Shown: positions 14,573 through 21,889 of the stretch, piece after piece
Position numbering within the stretch: the first letter of the stretch is position 1
How the letters are laid out: every line of letters begins with the position of its first letter
Origin: a virus
IMG/VR virus record: IMGVR_UViG_3300034374_001672
Span: 1 to 32,367 of that record
Length of the DNA: 32,367 bases
Strand: one strand, 5' to 3'
The notes under the pieces: generated by a model
The model's input: the letters and a program-made list of their open reading frames with translations, nothing else
Told to the model about the DNA's origin: nothing
Databases searched by the model: none
Program-made: the position numbers and the translations under genes

Positions 14573-14788
14573 ATGTTAAGGATGAACCGAGAAAAAAATA
14601 CAATAAAGACATCCGTAAAAAATTATTGTGCAAATTATGATGCAGGTTATAAATGCAGTGGAGTTATGATTGATAAAGACCTCAAGCAGTATATTGATGA
14701 GGATTATTATAATAAACCATGCAAGATCGCTAACGGAGAAGAGTGCAAATATTATGATAATATAGTAAGAAAAACAGCAGGTTTCTAA
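14573..14788 (+). CDS. Cysteine-containing hypothetical protein, 71 aa
   Basis: AGGAG precedes the ATG. Cysteines are spaced C-x8-C then, after about 22 residues, C-x7-C (NYCANYDAGYKCSG; KPCKIANGEECKYY), perhaps a small metal site. Followed 10 bases later by the replication gene, whose ribosome site (AGGAGG) lies in the gap. Confidence 0.65.
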   Translation: MLRMNREKNTIKTSVKNYCANYDAGYKCSGVMIDKDLKQYIDEDYYNKPCKIANGEECKYYDNIVRKTAGF

Positions 14789-14798
14789 AGGAGGAAAA

Positions 14799-15587
14799 AT
14801 GAGCAGTACATATTATGGTTCAATACCATTACCAATTAGGCATCACAAAGATTTAAAACCAATATCAAAATTGTTGTATGCTGAAATAACATCTACACTT
14901 AACGAACAAGGCAAATGTATAAAAAGAAATGCACATTTTGTTAAGGCTTTACACATAAGTATAAGCACAGTAAATAGTGCTTTAAAAGAGTTAAGAGAGT
15001 TTGGGTTTATACATGTTCAAATAGATATAGATAAACAAACTCATAAATTTATAAAGAGGTTTATTACACCTATCCCTACCTATATTTCGGAGGGGGTAAG
15101 ACAATCTTCTAATTTTACCCATGCCGATAATCTAAATGGGGTTTCAGACTCTTCTCCTCTAAAAGACTTGGAAATGCCTAGTGGTATATTGGCTACATTA
15201 TTATATAATAATAATACTATAGTAACTAATAAGATAGAACCTAATATTAGGCACACCCAATTAAATGATAGCATAAATGATAAGCAATTAGAATACATAC
15301 AAAACATTGTAAATCATTTCTATGATAGGCAAAGTAAAAAGTTTCCACATCTATATTCTAATTGGAAAAGCGATGATGATTTAATAAATAAGTCAATCAA
15401 TATGATTTATGATTTGATAAGATTAGATAAGGTAGATTATAAGCTAATTAAGGATGTTATATATTGGGCATTACAAGATAGATTTTGGCACAAGAACTTA
15501 ATATCTTTAAAAACCCTAAGAAAGAAATCAGATAATGGTTTTACTAAATGGAATAATCTACTAACTAAATATAGGAGTGAAGCATAA
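14799..15587 (+). CDS. Replication initiator-like winged-helix protein
   Basis: 262 residues. The N-terminal domain (about 5-90: IPLPIRHHKDLKPISKLLYA, then HFVKALHISISTVNSALKEL and REFGFIHVQIDI) is the winged HTH seen in phage replication proteins (lambda O / DnaD-like replisome organisers). A variable linker follows, and a helical C-terminal domain (about 175-262). It would bind the origin and load the replicative helicase, whose gene follows with a TAATG overlap. Excellent AGGAGG ribosome site. Confidence 0.72.
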   Translation: MSSTYYGSIPLPIRHHKDLKPISKLLYAEITSTLNEQGKCIKRNAHFVKALHISISTVNSALKELREFGFIHVQIDIDKQTHKFIKRFITPIPTYISEGVRQSSNFTHADNLNGVSDSSPLKDLEMPSGILATLLYNNNTIVTNKIEPNIRHTQLNDSINDKQLEYIQNIVNHFYDRQSKKFPHLYSNWKSDDDLINKSINMIYDLIRLDKVDYKLIKDVIYWALQDRFWHKNLISLKTLRKKSDNGFTKWNNLLTKYRSEA

Positions 15588-17269
15588 TGACCTTTGAGGA
15601 GAACGGAATATTTGTGAATGGCAGTGGGCAGGTAAAGACTACTTGTCCTAAATGTAGTAAAGGCAGGAAGAAGTCATACGACACATGCCTCTCAGTAAAT
15701 GTTGATGAAGGTGTGTGGCATTGTCATCATTGCAGTTGGAAGGGATCACTAAAAGAAAAAGTTAAACATTTAACTTTACCACCTATTGAAAAACCTAACC
15801 CACCTAAGACAGAACTACCCGAAGAAGTTTACAAATGGTTTGAAGATAGATGTATAACTAGGGCAGTGGTTGATGCAGAGAAAATAGGATATGAAAATAG
15901 ATGGATACACTTTCCCTTTTATAAAGATGAAGAAGTAGTTAATATTAAATCACGGACAGCAGATAAAAGATTTAAACAATCTAAGAATGCTGAGAAGTGT
16001 TTTTATAGATTTGATTCTATGAAAGGTATGGAGACTATTATAATCACTGAAGGCGAAATGGATGCTCTATCGCTTGTACAAGCTGGGTTTATGAATGTTG
16101 TATCAGTACCCGATGGTGCTCCTGCAAGTGGCTCAAATCCAACAGATAAGAAGTTTAGCTATCTGTTGTCAGCAGAAGAGCATTTAATGAATGCAGAGAC
16201 AATTATATTATGTACAGATTCAGATAGTGCAGGTAAGTTTCTTAGGGATGAGTTATCAAGAAGAATAGGTAGAGAGAAGTGCTTTAGAATCTCATACCCC
16301 GATGGATGTAAGGATATGAATGATGTCCTTATAAAGCATGGCGAAGATGAGGTACAGAATATAGTTTCTAATGCACATCCGTATCCTATTGATGGTGTTG
16401 TGATGGTTCAAGACATTGAAGATGATGCCATTGATTTATTATTAAAGCCTCAACATAAGGGTTTATCTACAGGTTGGAGTGCTGTCGATCCTCATTATTT
16501 GGTTAGTCCATCAGAGGTTACAGTGGTTACAGGTGTACCTAATATGGGCAAATCAGAGTGGATGGATGCGTTAATGATTAATATGATTCAATCATATGGT
16601 TGGAGATTTGGTATATTCTCAGCAGAGAATTTTCCAGTTGAACATCATTTACTTAAACTGGTAGGTAAATTTTCGGGTAAGGCATTTTGGGGAGAAGATA
16701 AACTAAATGAAGAGACAGCACGGAGTTCTATGAAGATACTTAACGACCATATTAAGTTTATAGGTACACAAGAGGACTCTGTAACTATTGAATCTATAAT
16801 GGAACAAGCTAAGATACTTAATTATAGATTTGGTCTAAATGGTCTTGTTATCGATCCGTGGAACACGATTGAACATAAATATGGAGATGGAGAGAATGAG
16901 ACTTTATATATATCAAGAGTGCTTTCACAGCTTAGTGCATTTGCCAAAGTAAATGAGTTACATATATGGCTAGTAGCACATCCAAGAAAAATGGAGAATG
17001 GTGTTGATAGGAAACCTGTTGTTCCCACTCCCTATGATATAAGTGGTTCAGCTAATTGGTTTAATAAGTGTGATAATGCAATTACTGTGCATAGACATAA
17101 AACAGATGAAGATGATTATGCAGGTATTCATGTTCATAAGATTAGGTTTCAATATAAGAATGGTAAACCTAATCAAGGTCATCCTGCAAAACTAAAATAC
17201 AATTTGACTAATGGTAGGTATTATGAGTATTTTGAAGAAACCCAATTTAAAGAAAATCTTTTTGAATAA
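15587..17269 (+). CDS. Primase-helicase (T7 gp4-like)
   Basis: 560 residues with the full order of parts: CxxC zinc ribbon (Cys20/23 and Cys46/49), TOPRIM primase (ITEGEMDALS, Glu155; LCTDSDSAG, Asp211/213), then a DnaB/RecA-type helicase with Walker A GVPNMGKS (316-323), a Walker B-like GLVIDPWN near 440 and a sensor-like LVAHPRKM. It unwinds DNA and primes the lagging strand at the phage fork. Copy 4 of the genome palindrome lies in the linker after the zinc ribbon (codons 57-64, KVKHLTL). Length and order are typical for the family. Confidence 0.93.
   Translation: MTFEENGIFVNGSGQVKTTCPKCSKGRKKSYDTCLSVNVDEGVWHCHHCSWKGSLKEKVKHLTLPPIEKPNPPKTELPEEVYKWFEDRCITRAVVDAEKIGYENRWIHFPFYKDEEVVNIKSRTADKRFKQSKNAEKCFYRFDSMKGMETIIITEGEMDALSLVQAGFMNVVSVPDGAPASGSNPTDKKFSYLLSAEEHLMNAETIILCTDSDSAGKFLRDELSRRIGREKCFRISYPDGCKDMNDVLIKHGEDEVQNIVSNAHPYPIDGVVMVQDIEDDAIDLLLKPQHKGLSTGWSAVDPHYLVSPSEVTVVTGVPNMGKSEWMDALMINMIQSYGWRFGIFSAENFPVEHHLLKLVGKFSGKAFWGEDKLNEETARSSMKILNDHIKFIGTQEDSVTIESIMEQAKILNYRFGLNGLVIDPWNTIEHKYGDGENETLYISRVLSQLSAFAKVNELHIWLVAHPRKMENGVDRKPVVPTPYDISGSANWFNKCDNAITVHRHKTDEDDYAGIHVHKIRFQYKNGKPNQGHPAKLKYNLTNGRYYEYFEETQFKENLFE
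15756..15777. repeat. Genome palindrome, copy 4
   Basis: AAAAAGTTAAA (15756-15766), CA, TTTAACTTT (15769-15777); the perfect symmetric part is 20 bp (15758-15777). It lies inside the primase-helicase gene between the zinc ribbon and TOPRIM, read as KVKHLTL. Confidence 0.75.
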
Positions 17270-17450
17270 AACCTCAGCTATAAATAATGAGAAATACAGG
17301 AATCAAAGTAAAGAAAGGCATATAAGACATATGCGTAACAGGCTAGCAGAAGAGTTTGATGAGATTTGGATTAAGTATAACAACAACAAAGCCACATATA
17401 ATCAATGGGAACAAGCATTGGATAAGTGGATAAATGCGGAGTTAATATGA
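17223..17450 (+). CDS. Hypothetical protein, 75 aa
   Basis: It overlaps the primase-helicase 3' end. The frame is open from an ATG at 17211, but TAGG lies five bases before the ATG at 17223, so I prefer the latter. Very basic N-terminal half (LKKPNLKKIFLNKTSAINNE), acidic-aromatic C-terminal half (EEFDEIWIKYNNNKATYNQW). Ends ATGA-overlapping with the phosphoesterase. Confidence 0.6.
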   Translation: MSILKKPNLKKIFLNKTSAINNEKYRNQSKERHIRHMRNRLAEEFDEIWIKYNNNKATYNQWEQALDKWINAELI

Positions 17451-18211
17451 AAGTAAAACGATATATAGTAACCCCAGATAAACATTTTCCTATGGCTGAC
17501 ATGAAAGCTATAAGTGTTGTTTGTCAAGCTATAGAGATTATAAAACCAGACGGATATATAGATTTAGGCGACACAGGAGAGTGGCATTCCGTGAGTCATT
17601 GGCAGTGGAAGAAAAAGAAAAGACCTCCGCTAGAATATCAGATACCATTTGTTGATGAAGAGATTGCTCAAGTTAATAAAGGCATGGATATAATAGATGA
17701 ATCACTAGATAAGGCTAATGTGAAGATAAGACACTTTATTGAAGGCAACCATGAGGATTGGTTAAATAGATTTGTAGAAGAGAATCCTTACTTGGCTAGT
17801 AAATATAAAGTACCTAATGCTTTAAGGTTAAAAGAGCGTGGCTATAAGTATCATAGATTAGGTAAGATGTTAAAGATTGGTAAATTAAATTTTTATCATG
17901 GACATCACTATGCAGGTATTCAACATACTAGAAATCACTTACTTAGAATGGGTGGAAATGTTATGTATGGTCATCATCACGATATACAACAATCTAGTGT
18001 AACTCACATTGATGGTGTTAAGTCTGCATGGTCTATTGGGTGTTTGAAGGATATGAGTGCAGAGGCTAATGAGTGGCTTGGGAACAGGGCACATAATTGG
18101 CAACATGCTTTTGCCATAGTAGACTTTTATAATAATGGATTTTTTACTGTACATCTAGTTCAGATTGTAGATGGTAAAACTTCATTATGGGGAGAATTAA
18201 TCAAAGGTTGA
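17447..18211 (+). CDS. Calcineurin-like metallophosphoesterase
   Basis: 254 residues from ATG 17447, preferred over an in-frame GTG at 17426 because GGAG precedes it. Metal and catalytic motifs in order: PDKHF (Asp11, His13), LGDTGEW (Asp42), EGNHEDW (Asn101, His102), FYHGHHY (His151/153) and MYGHHHD (His176-178). This is a dimetal phosphoesterase. In phages such enzymes act on DNA ends, nucleotides or RNA 2',3'-cyclic phosphates; the substrate here is unknown. The last option is interesting beside hammerhead ribozymes, which make such ends. Confidence 0.88.
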   Translation: MKVKRYIVTPDKHFPMADMKAISVVCQAIEIIKPDGYIDLGDTGEWHSVSHWQWKKKKRPPLEYQIPFVDEEIAQVNKGMDIIDESLDKANVKIRHFIEGNHEDWLNRFVEENPYLASKYKVPNALRLKERGYKYHRLGKMLKIGKLNFYHGHHYAGIQHTRNHLLRMGGNVMYGHHHDIQQSSVTHIDGVKSAWSIGCLKDMSAEANEWLGNRAHNWQHAFAIVDFYNNGFFTVHLVQIVDGKTSLWGELIKG

Positions 18212-18242
18212 TTTATATCAAAGGAAAGGAGTAACTTCTGAT

Positions 18243-18380
18243 ATGAAAAGAGAGACAATAAGAGTTGAGTTCCCTGAAGATGCAAATAGTGAAGAGATCA
18301 CTTTTGTAAGGAATCAACTATTTAAATTATTAGAGAGGCATTCATGCACTCTAAGAAAGATTTCAGAACATGAAGAGTGA
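18243..18380 (+). CDS. Small hypothetical protein, 45 aa
   Basis: AAAGGAG lies about 11 bases before ATG 18243. Reads MKRETIRVEFPEDANSEEIT and ends RKISEHEE. It overlaps the next gene by 11 bases. A strand followed by a helix; no family recognised. Confidence 0.55.
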   Translation: MKRETIRVEFPEDANSEEITFVRNQLFKLLERHSCTLRKISEHEE

Positions 18381-18633
18381 TGCTATATATTACGCTACTA
18401 TAGGTTGGGATGGTATTGATGAGTACACTCAAGGAGACAGAACGATTACTAGGATGAATATTACTGATTTGATTGAAGGTGTACAAGACTATCTTCATAC
18501 TTTTGAATCAAGGCATCCCTATCTAGAATGTGCTAGTGTAGAGTATAGGGATGGTAGAAAAACTGTTGAATATAAGGATTTGACAGAAACAATAAAAAAC
18601 ACAATAAAAAAGGAGAATGAAAAGAATGGATAA
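18370..18633 (+). CDS. Hypothetical protein, 87 aa
   Basis: Starts inside the end of the previous ORF. Mixed alpha/beta with an acidic-aromatic core (IYYATIGWDGIDEYTQGDRT) and a lysine-rich end. Its end overlaps the SSB-like gene by 8 bases. No motif recognised. Confidence 0.7.
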   Translation: MKSDAIYYATIGWDGIDEYTQGDRTITRMNITDLIEGVQDYLHTFESRHPYLECASVEYRDGRKTVEYKDLTETIKNTIKKENEKNG

Positions 18634-19144
18634 GAATACATTCAAATTAAACCCAACTGATGCTAATGTTGTAGAGCTACTTTATAATCAACCTAAAACA
18701 GGTACTAATAACTATGGAGATTGGTTCTTGTATGGTGTGAGAAAAGATGGTGTAGAGACTAGCTTTTTTGCAACAGATGCACTGCATAAGAAGTTATCAG
18801 TTTATAGTCAAGGTGCAAAGTTAAGTATAAAAAAAGAAGAGTATGCTCCTGGTAAATCAGCTTGGACAGTTCAACCTCTAGAGGGTACAACTGCATCTGC
18901 TCCTACTGCTTCTACCACAAGAACAATAGATGATAGGACTCATGATATACATAAGCAGGTATGTTTGAAGTTGGCTGTTAGTATATTTACTAGCAATAAA
19001 GAAGTTGGTATTTTGTCTGGTGCTGATATATCAATCATCGAGGCAAATACTTTGGCATTGTTAGACATATTAGAGTACAGCGAAAAAGTTAAAGGTTTAA
19101 CTTCTTCTGACGATCCTGTAGTCAATGATGATATGCCATTCTAA
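18626..19144 (+). CDS. Single-stranded DNA-binding protein-like
   Basis: 172 residues. I chose ATG 18626, 10 bases after GGAG; an in-frame ATG at 18617 is only one base from it. Beta-rich N-terminal domain (WFLYGVRKDGVETSFFATDA, then KLSIKKEEYAPGKSAWTVQP), a Ser/Thr/Ala linker, a helical segment and a terminal acidic tip VVNDDMPF, close to the DDxPF tails by which SSBs bind partners. Location among primase-helicase and NinB/NinG-like genes fits. Palindrome copy 5 lies in the tail (EKVKGLTS). Confidence 0.68.
   Translation: MDKNTFKLNPTDANVVELLYNQPKTGTNNYGDWFLYGVRKDGVETSFFATDALHKKLSVYSQGAKLSIKKEEYAPGKSAWTVQPLEGTTASAPTASTTRTIDDRTHDIHKQVCLKLAVSIFTSNKEVGILSGADISIIEANTLALLDILEYSEKVKGLTSSDDPVVNDDMPF
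19083..19103. repeat. Genome palindrome, copy 5
   Basis: AAAAAGTTAAA (19083-19093), GG, TTTAACTT (19096-19103); the perfect symmetric part is 18 bp (19086-19103). It lies in the C-terminal tail of the SSB-like gene, read as KVKGLTS. Confidence 0.75.
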
Positions 19145-19155
19145 TTAATCCCTCT

Positions 19156-19518
19156 GTGAAGAAATCATTATCAAAGAAATTAGACCAAGCATGGGCAGAC
19201 AAAGTTAAAGAATATGGAATGTGTGAATACTGCCACAAGACTAAGCCTCTTAATGCTCATCATTTTTATTCAAGGTCTATTCGCTCTGTTCGTTGGGATA
19301 TTGATAATGGTTTTTGTCTCTGCGTTGGATGCCATGTGTTCTCCTCCAAATTCTCTGCCCATAAGACTCCTGCCGAGTTTGTTGAATGGGCAATAGAAAA
19401 GCGTGGCATCCAATGGTACGAGACTTTAAAAGAAAGAAAGAACCAAGTAGTAAAATTTTTAGATAGCGATTATGAGGAGATTATAACTAAATTAAGACAA
19501 ATAGAATTTGATTTTTAG
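19156..19518 (+). CDS. HNH / NinG-like recombination nuclease
   Basis: 120 residues with a GTG start at 19156; no strong ribosome site. CEYCHKTKPLNAHHFYSRS gives a CxxC knuckle and a His pair, and FCLCVGCHVF the second CxxC with a trailing His, followed by HKTPAEFVEWAIEKRG. This zinc-HNH layout resembles lambda NinG-type proteins, which act in phage recombination. The C-terminal half is a helical tail. NinG and generic HNH nucleases cannot be separated by eye. Confidence 0.7.
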   Translation: MKKSLSKKLDQAWADKVKEYGMCEYCHKTKPLNAHHFYSRSIRSVRWDIDNGFCLCVGCHVFSSKFSAHKTPAEFVEWAIEKRGIQWYETLKERKNQVVKFLDSDYEEIITKLRQIEFDF

Positions 19519-19527
19519 GAGAATTAA

Positions 19528-19752
19528 ATGAAAGTAAAAAAGATTAAAGATAAGGTAATGAGCATTTGGAATCATACTGAAATGGAGATGGATGATTTAT
19601 CAAAGGCTGGTATAAAGAAACACATTGATAAGATTAGTGATATAGTTAATGAACTTATTGGTGATATAGAAGAATTAAAAACTTGCTCAGTTTGTAGCTT
19701 TGAAGTCTGCGATACATGTGTAGATGGTATGGAGAAACAATATTGCGAGTAA
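19528..19752 (+). CDS. Hypothetical protein with CxxC pair, 74 aa
   Basis: AGGAG precedes the ATG. Basic helical start (MKVKKIKDKVMSIWNHTEME), then CSVCSFEVCDTC near the C terminus with four cysteines in ten residues, then one final Cys. Probably a small metal knuckle. It is followed at once by the structured intergenic RNA at 19755. Confidence 0.68.
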   Translation: MKVKKIKDKVMSIWNHTEMEMDDLSKAGIKKHIDKISDIVNELIGDIEELKTCSVCSFEVCDTCVDGMEKQYCE

Positions 19753-19754
19753 TA

Positions 19755-19844
19755 TTTGCCCTTCAATCTGAATTAATATTTAATAACAAGTGGTTGTTAA
19801 TAAGGCAGATAAACAATGTGGTTGGCGTTGCATTGTGGGGCAAA
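19755..19844 (+). ncRNA. Three-way-junction RNA, class unknown
   Basis: Three nested helices in a 118-base gap: P1 UUUGCCC (19755-19761) with GGGCAAA (19838-19844); P2 AUCUG (19766-19770) with CAGAU (19806-19810), enclosing a hairpin UAACAA-GUGG-UUGUUA (19784-19799); P3 ACAAUG (19813-19818) with CAUUGU (19831-19836), with a G/U-rich 12-base loop. GC content is higher than nearby gaps. It precedes the ribosome site of the 19871 gene by 16 bases, so it may be a cis-regulatory leader or a small RNA. It does not fit a tRNA (no T-loop) or the riboswitch classes I know. Confidence 0.5.
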
Positions 19845-19870
19845 AATTTTAACTAAAAAAGGAGAATAAC

Positions 19871-19987
19871 ATGATAGAAATAATGTTAATGTTTGTACTA
19901 GCATTAGTAGTCTATAATAGTAGTTTATGGGAAAGTGGTGCTTGGGAAACCACTAAGTCTAGATGGGTGTATTGGAGAGATAAATGA
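19871..19987 (+). CDS. Small membrane peptide, 38 aa
   Basis: AAAGGAG lies 8 bases before ATG 19871. Residues 2-15 (IEIMLMFVLALVVY) are hydrophobic; the rest is Trp-rich and basic (KSRWVYWRDK). Stop overlaps the next ATG (ATGA). It directly follows the structured RNA. Unknown. Confidence 0.55.
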   Translation: MIEIMLMFVLALVVYNSSLWESGAWETTKSRWVYWRDK

Positions 19988-20304
19988 ACGTACCAGACTT
20001 TATGAAATGGGCAGAGTCTATGCAAGAAGAAGAGAATAGACTCATGCTTGTAAAAGGAGAAGAGTACACTGTTTCTAATGAAGATAAATTTAAGAACTTT
20101 AAAAGCATTGGAGACAGGATGGAGTTAAATGCAGAACATGTTGCTTTGATTTATTTACTAAAGCATATGGACTCTATTAGGAACTATGTTCTTAATGGTA
20201 AAGAGGCTTCAGAAGAACCTATAATCGGCAGGATACAGGATGCAAGAAACTATTTATTATTGTTGGGTGGAATAATTGCCGAAAGAAAAAACACGAAAAC
20301 TTGA
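19984..20304 (+). CDS. Nucleotide-modification-associated (DUF1599-like) protein, 106 aa
   Basis: The pattern KGEEYTVSNEDKFKNFKSIG, then LKHMDSIRNYV and IIGRIQDARNYLLLLGGII is that of a helical family often written DUF1599, linked by others to modified-nucleotide metabolism, with acidic residues and a KH.SI motif. The family name is from memory. It overlaps the genes on both sides, as part of the recombination block. Confidence 0.65.
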   Translation: MNVPDFMKWAESMQEEENRLMLVKGEEYTVSNEDKFKNFKSIGDRMELNAEHVALIYLLKHMDSIRNYVLNGKEASEEPIIGRIQDARNYLLLLGGIIAERKNTKT

Positions 20305-20524
20305 TTCTATACAATGGGTTATTGATGCACTTGATAGTCCTATAATAGAAAAGAGATCACGAGAGAACCATAAAACTGATGAGATTAGGGCAGATGAATC
20401 TTTATTTTGGTGTCCTGAATGCAAAAGAAAATGGAATATATTTGAGGGCGAAATGTGGAGTAGCCCTGATATGAAACTATGGGATGAAAAGATATGTCTA
20501 GATTGCGATTCCCTTGCAAGATAG
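20276..20524 (+). CDS. Zinc-ribbon hypothetical protein, 82 aa, TTG start
   Basis: The frame opens at TTG 20276 with GGGTGG upstream; no ATG alternative lies near the N terminus. CPEC and CLDC knuckles (FWCPECKRKW and KICLDCDSLA) about 30 residues apart predict a zinc ribbon. It overlaps both neighbours. Unknown partner. Confidence 0.6.
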   Translation: MPKEKTRKLDSIQWVIDALDSPIIEKRSRENHKTDEIRADESLFWCPECKRKWNIFEGEMWSSPDMKLWDEKICLDCDSLAR

Positions 20525-20856
20525 AAAATGGTAGTTTGGTTCTCCTAAACAGGGCAGAGTTTGATAGTGCTATCCTTAACCTTTCGGGAGAGTATTATCT
20601 TGAACTTCACGAAACTGGAGTTCGCTCTGCCCAACAGAACAATTATTATTGGAAGATTGTTCAGATTATAGCAGATGACTTAGGCTATACAACTCAAGAA
20701 ATGCACTCAACAATCAAAGCACACTTCAATGTGCAAAGCACTAAAACCTTATCTACTAAGGAGTTTGCTACATTTATAGAACGTATAATTAGATGGTGTG
20801 CTGTAGATCTAAACATAGTTATACCTGATACTAAAACTCTTCTTCAATCTTCATAG
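20494..20856 (+). CDS. NinB-like recombination protein
   Basis: 120 residues. RSAQQNNYYWKIVQIIADDL followed by STIKAHF, LSTKEFATFIERIIRW and a closing IVIPDT resembles the lambda NinB (Orf) family, which promotes recombination on SSB-coated DNA; the SSB-like and NinG-like genes nearby agree. Its 3' end overlaps the convergent tail gene by 26 bases, marking the meeting of early and late operons. Confidence 0.65.
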   Translation: MSRLRFPCKIENGSLVLLNRAEFDSAILNLSGEYYLELHETGVRSAQQNNYYWKIVQIIADDLGYTTQEMHSTIKAHFNVQSTKTLSTKEFATFIERIIRWCAVDLNIVIPDTKTLLQSS

Positions 20857-21889
20857 ACACATTAAATACATCAGGTGCAACTTGAGTCATGTCTAAACTA
20901 TTTTTTCCAAACCTAGCAAATAGATAATCAGATTCATCTGGACTTGTGCCATCTTGAGTAAATATAAATGGTATATGACTACCATGTGTATAATTCCATA
21001 TATCACTTACAACAGTGTCATCTGCTTGAGTTTGTACATCATAAGTGCTAGGCATTACATCACTTGAATTTAAATAGCTAAATTTCATATCATATATCAT
21101 TCTACCGCCATACAAGCCTCTTTTATCATTGCCTGTGTATGTTTGAAATGGTGAAAAGTTAGTTGTCGATAGTAAACTTTTACCATAACTAGATAATGTA
21201 GAAAATCTTTGACCGCCTGATGATTCTTGAATTTTTTGCTTATCAAATTCAATACTGCGTTTTACATTTAAATCTGGGCTAATAGGCATATCATAATATT
21301 CACCTATAATTATACATCCTATTTTTAAATCAGTTGATGAAAATTGATTGCTAGTTACTCCTTCAAATTGGATACCAAAATACCTTGCATCTATCTCATT
21401 AAATGTTATTATGGTGCTACCATCAGCACTTGGAGTTACTAACTTATGTAGTTCATTATCACTGTCTTGATTAGTGTCGTTTGACACAGCACCATTAAAT
21501 ATTTGTGTTGGTTGTATTCGTAAAGCATCGGGAAAATCTACATCTCTTACATCACTTGCACTAGATGTATCGTATGCTATTTTAAATCTAGCATCTGCTG
21601 ACTTCATATTATGATTAAGGATTGCAACAAAGTTTGTCTTGTAACTACCAAATGCAAAATCATATGAAGTAACTACATGATCAGAAACATTAGATGCAGT
21701 ATCAAACTCTACTTGATTTAATGGTCGCATATCAATTAATTCAGGTAAATCGCTAGTATTTTTTAAACCGACAATACTACCACTTGTTGCTTCAACGTTT
21801 AAAGCAAATGTTGGGGATATCCCCCTAGTTAGTAAATAATTTAATCTATCTACATAAAATCTTGGTTTTCTTATATTTAAATTTGCCAT
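20831..21889 (-). CDS. Tail structural protein, 352 aa
   Basis: Last gene of the late operon. Beta-rich with an even spread of Ser, Thr, Asp and Asn (e.g. SYDFAFGSYKTNFVAILNHN), with repeated strand patterns as in jelly-roll or Ig-like virion domains. No enzyme motif. Position after the tail-tip gene (ATG overlapping its stop) suggests a tail-tip or receptor-facing part. Family not recognised. Confidence 0.65.
   Translation of the reverse strand: MANLNIRKPRFYVDRLNYLLTRGISPTFALNVEATSGSIVGLKNTSDLPELIDMRPLNQVEFDTASNVSDHVVTSYDFAFGSYKTNFVAILNHNMKSADARFKIAYDTSSASDVRDVDFPDALRIQPTQIFNGAVSNDTNQDSDNELHKLVTPSADGSTIITFNEIDARYFGIQFEGVTSNQFSSTDLKIGCIIIGEYYDMPISPDLNVKRSIEFDKQKIQESSGGQRFSTLSSYGKSLLSTTNFSPFQTYTGNDKRGLYGGRMIYDMKFSYLNSSDVMPSTYDVQTQADDTVVSDIWNYTHGSHIPFIFTQDGTSPDESDYLFARFGKNSLDMTQVAPDVFNVSMKIEEEF

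Noticed and set aside
17211-17222. Upstream ATG for the 17223 gene
   Set aside because: No ribosome site precedes it, while TAGG lies before the ATG at 17223.
19755-19844. tRNA
   Set aside because: There is a 7-bp closing stem, but no T-loop (TTCGA-type) sequence, no proper D-arm and a 12-base loop in the last arm.
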